This document shows positions 44,080 through 55,589 of a stretch of DNA of 64,000 bases, piece after piece. Origin of the DNA: Isoetes taiwanensis. Lineage: Eukaryota > Streptophyta > Lycopodiopsida > Isoetales > Isoetaceae. Both the position numbers and the translations under genes were made by a program. A model generated the notes under the pieces. It did no database searches. It saw only the letters and a program-made list of their open reading frames with translations, and was not told where the DNA came from. How positions within the stretch are numbered: position 1 is the first letter of the stretch; each line of letters opens with the position of its first letter. The DNA is taken from positions 18,708,386 through 18,772,385 of the forward strand of contig JAJEKV010000003.1 in NCBI GenBank assembly GCA_021234155.1, in the 5' to 3' direction.

Positions 44080-44893
44080 TAAAGTGGGAGGTGATCTCGA
44101 GTCGACCTCCTCATCCCGACCGCTCCGTGCCCACCCGGAAACGACCGATGAGATGCATATCTTGCGCAACTACTGAGCACATAGTCGACCACACTAGACC
44201 CTCCCCCCGATTGTCACATGCATGTGCACTTGCGAGAATCGGGCCACCGCGGAAAGGCCATTGCAAATTATCAAGTCAAAAATGCCACCTAGCAGAGCAA
44301 ATGCCTCGCCAAAGCGAAAGTGACCCGGGTTGTCATCCGACCCTCGTGGGCCGGGTTGCTTCGCGGGGCGAAGCTGCAGGACATCGTCGGAGGGGGTCAA
44401 GTCGCATGGGCTGCTCTACTCCTCGTCAGGTGCATTGAAATCTCCAAGAAGGACGACCCTACCCAACCGGCCGGGCCGTCTTGTATGTCATCATATAGAT
44501 CGACATAAGGGTCCATCCTATCCGCATCGGGGTGGCTGCTTGCGATAGAAGGTCCGTCTGCGTGAGGGAAATAACAGTGCGCCAGAAAAAGAGGGTTGCC
44601 ACCGGTATTATGTACACGAACCCACAAGTACCGGCCAGGTCCGTCACTGCCTTCGGAGGGTAACCGAATGTGCCAAGGTTGTCCGGTAGTAGCAAGCCAC
44701 TCCACCATGACCCCCGTCTGCATGTGTATTGAAGACCCAGAAATGTTGGTAACCCGGCAGATCGTAGCTCAGGCCAAAGATGCTCCCATGTCTCCATGAG
44801 AAAGATGAGATCCATATCACCGCCCGCGAAGTTCGACTGTCCCCTTTCGCCAAGGGAAGCCTCGACAATTCCATGAGACCACCGGAGACACAA
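44080..44893 (-). pseudogene. LINE-C apurinic-type endonuclease domain
   Basis: The minus-strand frames contain DLIFLMETW (the ETW of the EEP fold, near 44800), GGHGGVACYYR, MVDYVLSS and RDHLPLYLDLVW (normally SDH, near 44095). These are the ordered motifs of LINE apurinic endonucleases, which nick the target for priming. The domain is spread over at least three frames. Confidence 0.7.
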
Positions 44894-45903
44894 TTCCTAT
44901 TTGTCGGCCAGGGATGGTATGCGCAGCCCGAGTCAGGGGAGGGACGGGAAGCTGCAGGCCGAAAGTGAGAAGTAGATGGAGCCGGAGGCAAAGATGTGGG
45001 TGGAGAGGGCGCGGGCCCGGAGGGAGCAGGAGTAGGAGCAGGAGAAGGGGGGCCGGGGGGAGAAGCGGCGTGGCCGCTGCGGTACCAAGGGTGGGCTGCG
45101 GGTCTGCAGCAGAGTGTGTCGCCGGAAAATGTGCATCCCCCGCCGAACCACCCCGCTGGCACCCCCTCGGTGGCTAATGCCTCGACCCCGACAAGCTCCT
45201 GCCTCGCGTGCCTCCCCGTTGCACGGGTGTGAGGTCGCGTCCACGCATGTGGATGTCCCCTTCAAAGATCCCGCCCGGGCGCAATATGGCATCACGCACC
45301 TGTGCATCCGCAACCGTGAATATGACAATGCGGTCACGACCCGGGCGCTGAGCCCCATGACGGGCTGCTCGAGAAATGTGAACTGGCCCCGGGAATGTCA
45401 TCCGATCGAGGAATGTGTGTTCGGATGCCAGGGCGAGACTCTCCCCGGCCGCTCGGCATGCCTCAAACTACCAGATTGTGGCCTCTCTCTGCCGCTCACG
45501 AGTTTTGCGCCCGCTGGTCAAAGGTGGGCAGGGCCGGGTCCTCAGGCCGGGGGTGGTGGTGGTGGGCCGGGATGGCGTGGAGTGGGTGGAGTGTGGGCGG
45601 GATGGCGTGGAGTGGGTTGGAGGGCGGGGGCAGCAGCGGGGGCGGGCCGGGCGTGGAGGCCGGGGCGGGTAGCGGTTCGAGCGTTCGCCTGCCCCGGAAG
45701 TCGGGAGCACGCTCTTCTGTGTGGCCTGCCGCTGGCCATCTCCCACGCGCATCAAGCAGCAGTGACTATGAACCCCGGTAGGGGAGACCCCGGCTGGCTC
45801 CGTGGATGGTTGCCCCAACCCACGGAGCTCCGTGCTCGAAAAGTAGCGAGGCGTGCTCGAGCCCCAAAGACACGGGCGCCGAGGGCGGGCTTGCTGTTCG
45901 ATC

Positions 45904-46534
45904 TTACTCTAAAGATCCCGAAGGCGTATGCGGTTCATGCGCAAGAGCGACTGCCCTCCGTGCCATGGTGGTGGGCGCCTCCACCTCCGGACCGGCCGGT
46001 GACACCGTGACCATCGTCTCTGCATTGGCGCGCTCCCTCTCTGTGTCATGGTGTCGGGTGATGAACACAGAGTCTAGGCGGGCCCGCATGTCAGCGACCT
46101 CCTGCCTGGCCTGTTGCCGCTCGAAGTGTGCAAGGCCAAGGCCATCTTCCACATGCAGCGTGCGGGTCTCCAGACCTGTGATGCGGTTCTTCTCGACCCC
46201 GATTTGCCTTTTGAGCACATGGGATGCCGAGGACTCCATCTCCACTGCCATGCCCGGCGGTGAACCTTTGTTAGCCTCAATCACGAAGCAGCGTTAGCCT
46301 CCACTCCCGCTTTGACGTGGCTCCAATTCTCTGCCGAGACAGGAGTTCCTATGTGGTCTGAGCAAACAATCCCTTCCGGTCGGGCTGGCCTTGCTGAGGG
46401 GGCCTTAGCCTTAGCCCGAGCCTCCTTCTTCATGGAGGATGACTCTCCCCTGTCCATGATGGCTGATCGGGACCCGTTTGTCTTGGTGCGCCCTCGCCTT
46501 TGGGTTTCCCAGCCGCCCATCTTTTCGTGGCCAT
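45904..46534 (-). pseudogene. LINE-C ORF1-like region (basic then coiled-coil)
   Basis: An ATG at 46534-46532 opens MATKRWAAGK, frame-shifted soon after. An overlapping frame from 46520 is rich in Lys/Arg/Ala. The frame 46284-45904 reads as a charged helix with heptad-like leucines (RITGLETRTLHVEDGLGLAH, QQARQEVADMRARLDS), consistent with a coiled coil as in LINE ORF1 RNA-binding proteins. No zinc knuckle is seen. Confidence 0.5.
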
Positions 46535-46539
46535 GACTT

Positions 46540-46860
46540 CCAAAGTTTGAGGGGTCTCGGCGGGCGGAAAGGGTGCTTAGAATTCAATTTGGGGACTCAA
46601 AACGCGGCAGAGCAGCACCTTTTGGGGGTGTGGGGTTTTGGGGGTTCCAAAGTCTGAGGGGTCTCTGGCTGCCTCAAGGGTGCTTAGAATCCAATTTGGG
46701 GACTCAGAAAGGCGGGCAAAGCACCTTTTGGGGGTTTGGGGGTTTTGGGGGTGCCAAAGTTTAAGGGGTCTCTGGCTGCCTCAAGGGTGCTTAGAATCCA
46801 ATTTGGGGACTCAGAAAGGCGGGCAGAGCACCTTTTGGGGGTTTGAGGGTTTTGGGTCTA
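46540..46860 (-). repeat. Three 107-bp tandem repeats upstream of LINE-C ORF1
   Basis: Units begin CCAAAG on the plus strand at 46540, 46647 and 46754, exactly 107 bp apart, and share GGGGTCTC, GGGTGCTTAGAAT and CAATTTGGGGACTCA. They lie immediately 5' of the first ATG on the LINE strand. By analogy with the promoter monomers of mammalian L1 5' UTRs they may carry promoter activity, which is inference. Confidence 0.85.
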
Positions 46861-46990
46861 GAGAGAGATTGTAAACCCTAGAGAGAGAAAGCCAGAAAGG
46901 GGCAAATCAAGGGGGACTATGCAAGGGGAGTGAGGGCGCTAGAGAGAGGGAGTAGGGCGCTGGGGAGGGCGCTGGGCGCTGGGGAGGGCG

Positions 46991-47110
46991 CAGGGTGAAG
47001 CAACAAACAAAAAGGTGGTTGCAATAAAAGATAGGGTCGAGGTGATAACAAAGGGATCCACTATTTGGTTAAATGGCCAAGGTTCTATTTTTAAAGGAAT
47101 TTTATAATGA
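46991..47110. other. LINE-C / LTR junction spacer
   Basis: This short stretch lies between the inferred 5' end of LINE-C (GGGCGCTGGGGAGGGCGC words) and the LTR-like sequence. No gene is seen and no convincing LINE target duplication was found. Confidence 0.4.
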
Positions 47111-47828
47111 CAATGGGCCTTTATTTGGAAAAAAGGGGACGTGAGCAAATATATAGGAGCATCAACCTGTTAACAGAGGATTACAGAAGGGCTGAAGGAG
47201 TTCGGATCTCCACTGCGGCATCAGCCAACAACAAACTACGTTCCTGCAAATCGACGTCTTCATCACGGAACTCCTCAGAAGCCCAAGTCTGTCAGGTCAC
47301 AGCGGCCGATACTTCTTTGGACAGAGCCTGAGCCTAAATCTGATAAGGGGGCAGCGGCAGCAGAACAGGGAGGACTCTCAAGAAATTGTTGCAGCGGATT
47401 GTTTATGTTTATGGTGACAGACCTATAAGCATTGTAGAAGATTGATTGAAGGGATCACAGCCAACCCGAGTTGGTGCAGGAGTCTGCCGACCGTCTGCTC
47501 AGATTTGCTGTTAAGGAGACCCTTAATTCATTATGAGGCGATTTCCCTTGTGAAGGGCAGAATTGCAATCCAGCGGTGGTTCCTTCCTATTGGATAGGCG
47601 GGATGTTAATTTCTGCTCAAGAGCTACACGGAGTAGCCAGAGATTTGTGTGTTAAGCCAATTGCATTGCCATAACCCTGTGGACCCGGTTGGGTGGTTAA
47701 CCATATAATCCAATCTATTTTTTTGAGATATGAAATATATTTGGATCTTGTTCTTCACTTGTCATGTTGTTGAGTGGTTATTTAGCTTTCCATAGTCATT
47801 GAATCTTATCAAGTGGTATCAGAGCAGA
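47110..47828 (+). mobile_element. LTR-like end with primer-binding site
   Basis: TGGTATCAGAGCAGA at 47814-47828 is an initiator-Met tRNA primer-binding site. It lies two bases after a TTATCA end at 47811, so the preceding several hundred bases should be a 5' LTR. Its left end is not fixed. No second LTR and no gag/pol were found downstream, so this is a truncated or non-autonomous LTR element. Confidence 0.65.
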
Positions 47829-48814
47829 AGTTGCGATTGTTCTGGGATTTATGGGATGTGGGAACATCACCGAGATTTTGAATTTTAAATTTTGATTTGA
47901 AGATGGAACTAGTGGTGGTATCATACTCCATTGGCTGTGAAATACCAAGAATCTTGCAAGCTTGTGCTGCAAGTACAGCTGGGTTTAACTCTGTCAAAGA
48001 AGTATTGGGGCCAAGTATATGAGTAAACAGGCGACTCTTTGGAGCATGGCATCCAAAGTAGAGACTTGGAGTTCTGGAGCCCCAAAAACTTGTGTGATTT
48101 TGGGATAAAGACTTTTTGGTTGATGAAGAATGATATTGTTCCAGTAAATGCGTATTGAAAACAAGATGGACTAGGGGTGCAAGCGAGGCTGGAGCATCAA
48201 TAGCCAGAAAAAAAAAAAAAAAAAAAAAAAGAGAGAGAGAAAACTCGATGCTTTCATGGAGAATGCTTGAAGTATATGGGCCGACTTGTTGTGAATGATT
48301 TGGATTACTGGGAGAAACTTCTATGATCCTTTGGGGGTTATAGAATAATAAAGGCGACTACTGGATTGTCGTGGAGAAAGCTTGTCTTGGAGACAAGTAA
48401 CACCTGCTGTACAACATTGAGCTCTTCTTTGTCATAATAGCCGAACTACCTGCCATAACCTCTTGCCATCTCTAGAAGTCTGTTTTGATCATTTAAGCCT
48501 ATGTAACTTCCAACATTTAAGCCTGAGTATGAGAACTGAAAAAGCATCTTGCTTGAGATTGCGGAGTCAGATCGTAGTGATCTGAAAGGCCGCTTGGTTG
48601 TGGGGGTCATATATATATGAATCTTTGACTTTGGAAGTCATTTATATTAACACTTGACCTTATTTGCAGGATTGCTTAGTGTTAGGGGAGAGCTCTACAA
48701 ATAAGTTATTGGATATATGGATGCGAAATTTGGATGCGGAATCTCAAATTGCTTCATAAAGAATGGGCTTATGGGTAAAGTTCGTAAGTTGATTTTCTTT
48801 ATGCGAAATAAAGA
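47829..48814. other. Internal region of LTR-like element, non-coding
   Basis: No open copia or gypsy frame is present. A poly-A/(GA)n run lies at about 48210-48240. It could be the untranslated interior of a LARD/TRIM-like element. Confidence 0.4.
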
Positions 48815-48985
48815 GTAAAATTTTATTTCTTGTATGTACCCATAGTAGATTGATAATTACGATTGCAACGTAACAGGCTTGAACATGGTGCACTAATTGT
48901 GAATGCGTCTTGGTAGATCAGCAATTATGCTGTCGCACAAGAGGCTTGAACAAGGGTGCAATGATGTATATTTTTGAAGAGCATA
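48815..48985 (+). repeat. Second copy of the 40737 repeat
   Basis: It aligns with 40737-40910 over about 170 bp in direct orientation with roughly a dozen differences. The two copies bracket LINE-C and the LTR-like element. Confidence 0.75.
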
Positions 48986-49008
48986 TAAGGTGAATTCTTG
49001 CTCCACTG

Positions 49009-49445
49009 GATCGCTATGGCAATTTAGTTGAGCATAAAAAAGTGGAGAGAGCTATGGGTTTGCTCAGCAAGATCGCCACAGCGATTTTGTTGAGCACAAA
49101 TTTTGTGATAAGTTGTATTTTGTGATAGTTTTTTGTGTTAAAAAAACTATTCTATTCTATTCTATTCTATTCTATTCTATTCTATTCTTTGTATATTGAT
49201 AATTTCTATTACTGGACAAGGTGTATAATTTTATATTTACTCCTTAAATGCAAAAATAAACAACTTATTTTATCCGTGAGTGTCCAATATGCTCGACATT
49301 TTTTGTTCAGGTAGATCGCAATGGCGATCTTTGCAAGCCTTTCAAGTATAAAATTTGTAAAAATTATTACACTATCTTGTATAAAATTGCCTTAAAATGT
49401 TCATATATTGGTTTCTTATGATAAAGAAGATCGCAATGGGCGATT
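49009..49445. repeat. Four GATCGC-centred imperfect palindromes and a (TTCTA)n run
   Basis: GATCGCTATGGCAAT (49009), GATCGCCACAGCGATT (49071), GATCGCAATGGCGATC (about 49314) and GATCGCAATGGGCGATTT (about 49429) are related inverted repeats with similar short AT-rich contexts (TTGAGCA, TTGTTCA). A TTCTA pentanucleotide run lies between them at 49147-49189. Confidence 0.6.
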
Positions 49446-49513
49446 TGTTCAACCTTTTTTGCATGTTTTTTCTTGACCAATGAGGTCCTCATAGACTTCT
49501 TTTAGCGATTTAT

Positions 49514-49729
49514 ATGGGCAGTGCAACCTATTTCGAGATCAACAAGAATTCCAAATTTCTCAAAGTAATTAATTCGTGCTTAATAAGGGGAAGGGGCAGA
49601 AGTGATAATAGAGGTGCATATAGTGGTGGTAGAAGGAATAGCAGAGGAAGGGGGAGATCTGAGTACCCTAATAGAGGTGGTAATGTGTCAAGAGGCCCAC
49701 CCACTTACAACATCTGGAAGAGGGGGTAG
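49514..49729 (+). CDS. Small RGG-rich ORF (71 aa), doubtful
   Basis: From ATG 49514 the ORF reads into RGRGRSDNRGAY and RRNSRGRGRSEYPNRGG, an Arg/Gly-rich RNA-binding-like stretch, and stops at 49727. A shifted frame continues with GRGGRAWAAGSS. RGG tails are common in plant gag-like and RNA-binding proteins. No folded domain is present, so this may be a fragment or chance reading of a purine-rich stretch. Confidence 0.3.
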   Translation: MGSATYFEINKNSKFLKVINSCLIRGRGRSDNRGAYSGGRRNSRGRGRSEYPNRGGNVSRGPPTYNIWKRG

Positions 49730-49859
49730 AATGCAAAATGAAGGAAGAGGAGGAAGAGCATGGGCCGCTGGCTCTTCGAAAAGTGTACAGATGGTCGGTA
49801 GTACCCCTATATCTATGGACCAGCATCGACCAAAATTACTCGCCTTTGAGACCTAATAA

Positions 49860-50564
49860 CTTGAACTATACATGGGGAAACTTGTAAATCTGGGCATTGT
49901 CTTCTATTTGCAATGACAAAAGTGTTCTTTTCCATCTTTAATAGAATCTTTATGTACTTTCTACAGGAAATACATGTGGTTTCCAAATCCCTAGTATAAT
50001 CTATGGGGAGATTTAAAGTTGTTAATGAAAAGCTAGTGATACCTCTTACATACACCTATTGTATGTTAACAAGATCATGGAACTAGTCAATATAAATAAA
50101 ATATTTATCATTTATTGCCTCGATGGCTTGGGGATTGAGGATCCCAAAGTATTGGATACAATTGTGTATGGATGGAAATATTTTTCAAGTATTAAATCCT
50201 CTTGGTATAAACCAAAAGATACGTTTCGCAATTTCTCATGCTTGGATAACTTGAGTTGCCAATGTGAACACATAATATGGTTCTAATCTTTCCTTGATAT
50301 TGGAGAAGATGGAAGTAAATATGTTACAACACTCTCCATAGACATATGTCATTATACAAGGAAATATGGTCTAAATCATATTCCCCTTAAGGAGCCTAAT
50401 GTGGGACTTGTTATTACAGGAATAACTGGACATGTGGAATGGGTGTTTGTGTGGAGTTTATAGGTGAATAAAGAGTTTGTAGGAGCCTCTATATCTTTAA
50501 GGACGTCAACACTGTAGATGAGATTCTTCGGATAAAATTTTTATAGCAGGAGAATAAGGTACTG
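49860..50564. other. No gene seen
   Basis: AT-rich interval. The 50059-50286 frame (YCLDGLGIEDPKVL) is open by chance as far as I can tell. Confidence 0.4.
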
Positions 50565-50709
50565 ATTTGGGAAGTTTACCTTCAGATTACACATGTGGTT
50601 GGGCTCAATTGGATCATTTTGTCCAGTGGAATTAGTCTTGCCTTTACATTTTATTTTGTTACAATTTTTTATTGTTAAGTAAAGTTTGTCGTCCTTCAAA
50701 AAAAAAAAG
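50565..50709 (+). mobile_element. 3' end of an L1 LINE with A-tail
   Basis: TAAAGTTTGTCGTCCTTCAA plus an A-run (50679-50709) matches the last bases of the L1 at 26975-27022 (AATAAAGTTTGTCGTCCTT then A-run). Only the 3' terminus is recognisable and no target duplication was found. Confidence 0.7.
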
Positions 50710-52130
50710 GGGAGTTGTATGTTCATAAATGGAATGAGATGTCAAATAAAATCCACAGATATAATGGGATAATAGATGTAACAGCTCATGAGCACATGGA
50801 ATAGGCAGTCATAATAAAATAATGGAATGAGTAGGGTGCATGGTGGAGTTCATAGAGTCTAGGGTATTAAAAGACTATCTATCTGTAACGAGCTTGGCCC
50901 ATTAGCAGGCATGTAATTTACATTTCATTATTGATGCTTATAACCAAAGGGCATCAGTTTCTATAAGCGTTTATGGAAGGAGGCAGAAGGAGCAATTTCT
51001 GGGCTGTTTTGCTGGCCGGCCAGATTTCCGTATTGGTCTGATAAGGTCGAAATTCATCCGTATGAGGGAGATATGGCAGAAAGAGTGAAGCTATATCAGA
51101 ATTGAATGCACCATTGTATCTCTTTGTGCAGCTTGCTTCATGGAGCTAGAAGCTGAAAGAAGGGGATAGTTTGAGAAGCAAACAGGTACAAGAACTCAAA
51201 GAATCGTCATTGAAGTGGTTCTCAGGTGGGTGGTTGCCGCTTACACCAGGGGAAGCTTAGATTGCTTAGGTTGTTCTTGTCGTTGAAAGAGAATCATAAT
51301 TTAATGATTTGAATTAAGAGTATAAAGGAATCTGGGTGATCCTGAATGTGATAATGTGGGATTGAATGTATTTTGCCACATTGGTATATAAGAGGAAGTA
51401 AGAACTAAGCTACGCTTATTGTAAGAAGTCTGGGAATAGTCCTTAGAATTATAGGTAGTAGGGCAGACCTTGTATATAGTAAAGGGGATCCTCGCAATAA
51501 CAATATAGAGATTGTTCTGCTTGGAGAAGCCAGAACTCAATTGGAACTTTGAGATCATCTAACTGATGGGGTTTGCATGGAGGCTCTAACAAGGGCACGA
51601 AAGGCGCCATCGGCTCCATGAGACAAGAAGCTAATTTAGAAGGTATGTATATATACCTTTGGTGATTAGATTGAAGTTAAGATGCTAAAATAAACTATGA
51701 TAGGGAATTGCACTGCTAAGAAACAACCGTGGAGGTTATGTGAGATACGTTAATCTTTCAGTTAGATAGTAAGAATGTATGCCAAAACGGCCCAAAGAAG
51801 CTTATGGGGGCTTCTGCAGTATGGCAATGGCATGGAGTATTTCTGGCCAAATAAAATGTTAAGTTATGTAATTAATTTACTAGTAAGAAAAAACAAACTA
51901 ACATATTGAATTGCATATGAATATTCTGTAAAATGCTCACTCCTTATGGAGGGTGTAACTTTGGGGAAGCATGCTGGTAGAAGTATGTTGTAGTTGCTAG
52001 GTGATCCTTGTACCTTATATGGATGTAAATTGTAGGGATATCATGATTGTTTGGGAATAGGACATTATAACATCCTAGAATAAGCTTTTCCTATAGGGAG
52101 GAAAATGCGAGACCTTTTATGTGTTCTTGT
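50710..52130. other. No gene seen
   Basis: Mixed-composition spacer between the L1 end and the CACTA-type element. Nothing recognisable was found on either strand. Confidence 0.45.
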
Positions 52131-52149
52131 CACTACCACCCCAAAACTG

Positions 52150-52990
52150 GGTCCACATGTTGTTTTTCAGTGTCTTTTTTGCAAAAAAACAACACCAAAA
52201 AACTACGTGTTGTTTTTTGTCCGGATTTGCTAGAAATGACGTGTAGTTTTTAGCCAAATTTTTATACATGTAGTTTTTTTGTTAAAAGTCTACACGTAGA
52301 GTTTTGTCAAAATTATCTACACGTAGGAATTACACGTATGTCTACATGTTGTTTTTTAGAAGTAGATGTGGTTTTCGAGTGTTGCTTTTTCTAAAATAGA
52401 CATGTGGTTTTTAATAAAACCTAAAAGGTCCACATGTAGTTTTTAACTATTGTTTTGTATGAAAAAAAACACTAAAAAACTACGTATAGAATTTTGTCCG
52501 ATTTTGCTAGAAACTACACGTAGTTTCTTTGTTTTTTCTTTTAACTATGTTGTTTCTAAATGTTGTTTTCTTAAAAAGGTGATATGTGTTTTTTAGGAAG
52601 AATGTGGTTTTTTGTAAACTCTGTTGTTTCTAAGTGTTGTTTTCTTAATAAAATGATATGTGTTTTTTAAGAAGAATGTGGTTTTTTTTAACTCTGTTGT
52701 TTCTAAGTGTTGTTTTCTTAACAAAATGACGGGTGCTTTTTAAAAAAAAATGTGGTTTTTTTTTTTAACTATGTTGTTTCTAAGTGTTGTTTTCTTAGGA
52801 AAATGATATGTGATTTTTAAAAAATAACTGTTGTTTTCAAGTATTCTTTTTCTCGTAAAGAAGAATTTTGATATATAGGTTTATATAAAATCAACATGTG
52901 GTTGTATAAAATAAGCAAGTGTGGTTTGAATTGAAAAATATGCAAAGTGTTATTTTTGTTTGTTTTTCTAAAACAAAGACGTGGTTTTGA
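52150..52990. repeat. Left subterminal repeat array of the CACTA element
   Basis: Many degenerate copies of CTACACGTAGTTTTT, TTAACTNTGTTGTTTCTAAG and TGTTGTTTTCTTAA occur over about 840 bp. Subterminal repeats of CACTA elements bind the DNA-binding transposase protein. Most known arrays are a few hundred bp, so this one is long. Confidence 0.75.
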
Positions 52991-53192
52991 ATTGAAGATC
53001 TAGAAACCATTGGAAAATATATACCTTTATTTTTCAAGATTGCAGTTACAATTCACAATCAGAACAAAGATATTTTCAGCAAAACTTGCTTGCTGCCATT
53101 AATCTGTGAAACAAATTTAGAAATACAATCATTCTAAACAAGATTTAAACATCTTCATGCATAGAGCCAGCCATAGGTAGAGCCAGCCATAG

Positions 53193-53651
53193 GTGTTTGC
53201 GGCCAGGCCAGAGTACAAGATTTGGCAGCAAAACTTGCCCACATATCACCATAACCCTCTGCGCTTCCTGTCTTGTAAGGCAGCAAAAATTGCCATATTC
53301 TTGAAGAAGGCAAGCAGCAAAACGTTGAACAGAAAATGCTCTGTTATATCAAGATGGGGAATAACATCAAGCCCCTGTTTAATCAACAAATCTATTGTCT
53401 GCTGTTTTGTCACAGGAAGACATGATTTCATTCCTATTGTAGAGTTGAAAAATAATCGAGATGGCTCTGTGAAAGCTGAGCAGACAACATACAAGTTAAT
53501 AGAAGCTTTGCAGAAACCCTTAAATCTCCTCTTCTCGCATAAGAAAGACGGGACCTATCTTAGAAAGAAAAAAATAGGTAGAACATACGTAGTACTGCTA
53601 TCCATGCCCACGATTGAAGAAAGGGCAGGAGCTCGGACTTGGAAGTGGTAA
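53193..53651 (+). CDS. Unrecognised ORF inside the CACTA element (152 aa), doubtful
   Basis: It is open from 53193 to 53651 with no domain that I know. The opposite strand is also open for 82 codons (53494-53246, with LPVTKQQTIDLLIKQGLDVI), and that reading looks at least as protein-like. A captured fragment of a host gene on the minus strand is possible. I cannot decide between strands. Confidence 0.25.
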   Translation: MFAARPEYKIWQQNLPTYHHNPLRFLSCKAAKIAIFLKKASSKTLNRKCSVISRWGITSSPCLINKSIVCCFVTGRHDFIPIVELKNNRDGSVKAEQTTYKLIEALQKPLNLLFSHKKDGTYLRKKKIGRTYVVLLSMPTIEERAGARTWKW

Positions 53652-53659
53652 AGCCTATA

Positions 53660-55585
53660 TTTCGAGGCCGATGCCTCTGTGGCCTCCGGTGATCACAACC
53701 TGCAGTCCACCACGAATTCGTTTGAAACAGCTTTTTAAGAAAAAAAAAGGGTTTGGAAGATGACCTCCTACCTTCATACATGTCGATTGGTAGCCATTTT
53801 TCACCAGAACGAAACCTTCTTCCCCTGTTTTAAAATAGATTCTGAAGACAGGTTCCTAAGACAGAAACCTTCTTTCCGGTTCCTAAGCCAAATTTAAAAA
53901 GCTTCTAGCTGGGGTAGAAACAATAGCCGCAGAGATGGCCGAACTAGAGGCAAAGAAAATTCCCACACCGTGATGAATTGTTACTGTAATCCTTTGTAGG
54001 TCGTGGGTCCTTAGAATTCCGTTGCCATGGGCGGAATGAAGCTGTATGAGTGTTGCAACAGAAGCTAGAAGCTGGAACAGTTCTGACATTTTTCAAGGCC
54101 ATGCATCTGTGCTGCTTAAGAGATCACGTCTGGCGAAGGAGGGCAGTTTATTGCCACTGAAAACTCTGGTTAATGTATTGTGCCACTGCTGCTGGGCCGA
54201 TGCCGCTCATGAAGATAGATCAGAACCAATGGCTGCATAGATGGCGACAGAGATGGAGTGGAGCAACAGAGAAGGAGGCGGCAAAGATGGAGGCCACAGA
54301 GATGGCTTGAATTTTGGCGGCAAGCCGAAGGCAACAAAAGAAGAAAAGGGATGCACGAATTAGGGTTAAAAACGAGATTTGCAAGCGGTGGATAAACGGC
54401 CAATCAAATTTCTCTTCTTGGATCGATGACCTGGATTATGTGTGAACCGTCCATACTTTGAAAAGTTTCCCGCCATTGATTGTTCCTTTTCATCGCTGGC
54501 ATATTTAATCTGGTGTTACCTATGGAAGCCCCGCAGGCATATCTAATCTGGACATAGATAGGCCCTTGCTTTGCAAATATTCAGTTTGGATGGGTGTTGT
54601 GTTTTTATACTTTCAGGATTTTCTATTCGATAGGGTTGTATTATTAAGTTCCTCACTCATTAGATCATTGGTCTACTCAGTATCATTATCGCTCCAAGAA
54701 ATTGATTGTGGTCGCACATTTTTTTCGACCGACTCCCTTATTGGTTTGCATTGTGACCATCAGGAAGGACATCGGGTATGAAACATACTGGATTCTAGAG
54801 AGGCTCTAAAGAGAACGTTGTGAGGGACACTTGGTTGGTATCGAACATACCCTCCAAAAGAGTACCATGTGCTCTACAATATAATAACATCTAGTGAGAA
54901 ATATACCCAGTTCTAGAGAGGAGGACCAATGTTTGAATCTAGACTTCGGGAACGACCTCAAGCAACTGTTTCAATATTGTACATTTCATAAGCATTAGAA
55001 TCTGATGGCTATGAACATTCCAACTCAATAATCCAACATATGAAAAATCTGATGGAGCACTCACGATAAATGCATGGATTAACCGCCAGGCAACAAACAA
55101 TTTCACTACATTATTCCTTGCCCCATGCATTGTTAATGTACTTTATTTTCCCTCTTGTTTCTTGAGAAGCATCGAAGTTCTACCCATAACATAGTTACAA
55201 TTAAAAAAAATGGAATGGTCCAGACTAAGTGGCATGTTTAAGCCTATGTGGCATGTCTGAACCATGTGTTTCAGCCTATGTGGCATGTTACAACCTATAT
55301 CGCTAGGAAACATATTGTTAAGAAACATGTTGTAGAAATAGTTGTGACGTAATAGTTTCACGTTAACAGGTAAGATAGGGATGGAGGTCTAAAATCATTT
55401 GCTACATAGAGCAATTTGGCCTTTGGGATAGCTCACCCAGCGAGGTTCATCGGGCCGGGATCGGCATGTATCCACCCATCAATTCAAACCTACAAATCTT
55501 GGCAGATTAACAAATACCATACCCAATTCCGAATCTCTCTACAATGCGATCGTTGCAAGAATGGGAGGCGCTTGCGAATGCGTTA
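53660..55585. other. CACTA interior, no gene recognised
   Basis: Ordinary-composition DNA. A short piece at about 55228-55330 has GTGGCATGTTNNAGCCTATG words, related to the minisatellite at 59825. No transposase motif is seen. Confidence 0.4.
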
Positions 55586-55589
55586 GTCA

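Larger units (their letters stand above)
41384..46990 (-). mobile_element. LINE-C: longest copy of the LINE family, GC-rich
   Basis: Read on the minus strand, it has 5' tandem repeats (46540-46860), an ORF1-like region (45904-46534), endonuclease (about 44080-44893), RT (42385-43804), a C-terminal region (41617-42270), a 3' UTR like that of LINE-A, and a (CCTT)n tail (41384-41408). It is markedly more GC-rich than its flanks and than LINE-A and LINE-B. Frame changes are frequent, including in the RT active-site region, where the YADD string is disrupted (LIYRGADVG). The exact 5' end near 46990 is approximate. Confidence 0.88.

Noticed and set aside
44914..46010. Long plus-strand ORFs of up to 298 codons, Gly/Arg/Ala-rich
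   Set aside because: They are antisense shadows of GC-rich LINE-C. The LINE motifs are on the minus strand.
41340..47060. AATAAAAG-type similarity flanking LINE-C as a target-site duplication
   Set aside because: The flanks share only a short imperfect string and the 5' boundary is uncertain, so I do not claim a TSD.
19758..49190. TTCTA runs at 19738 and 49147 as the two flanks of one Helitron
   Set aside because: The distance of nearly 30 kb spans many unrelated elements and complete insertions. Pentanucleotide runs are common.
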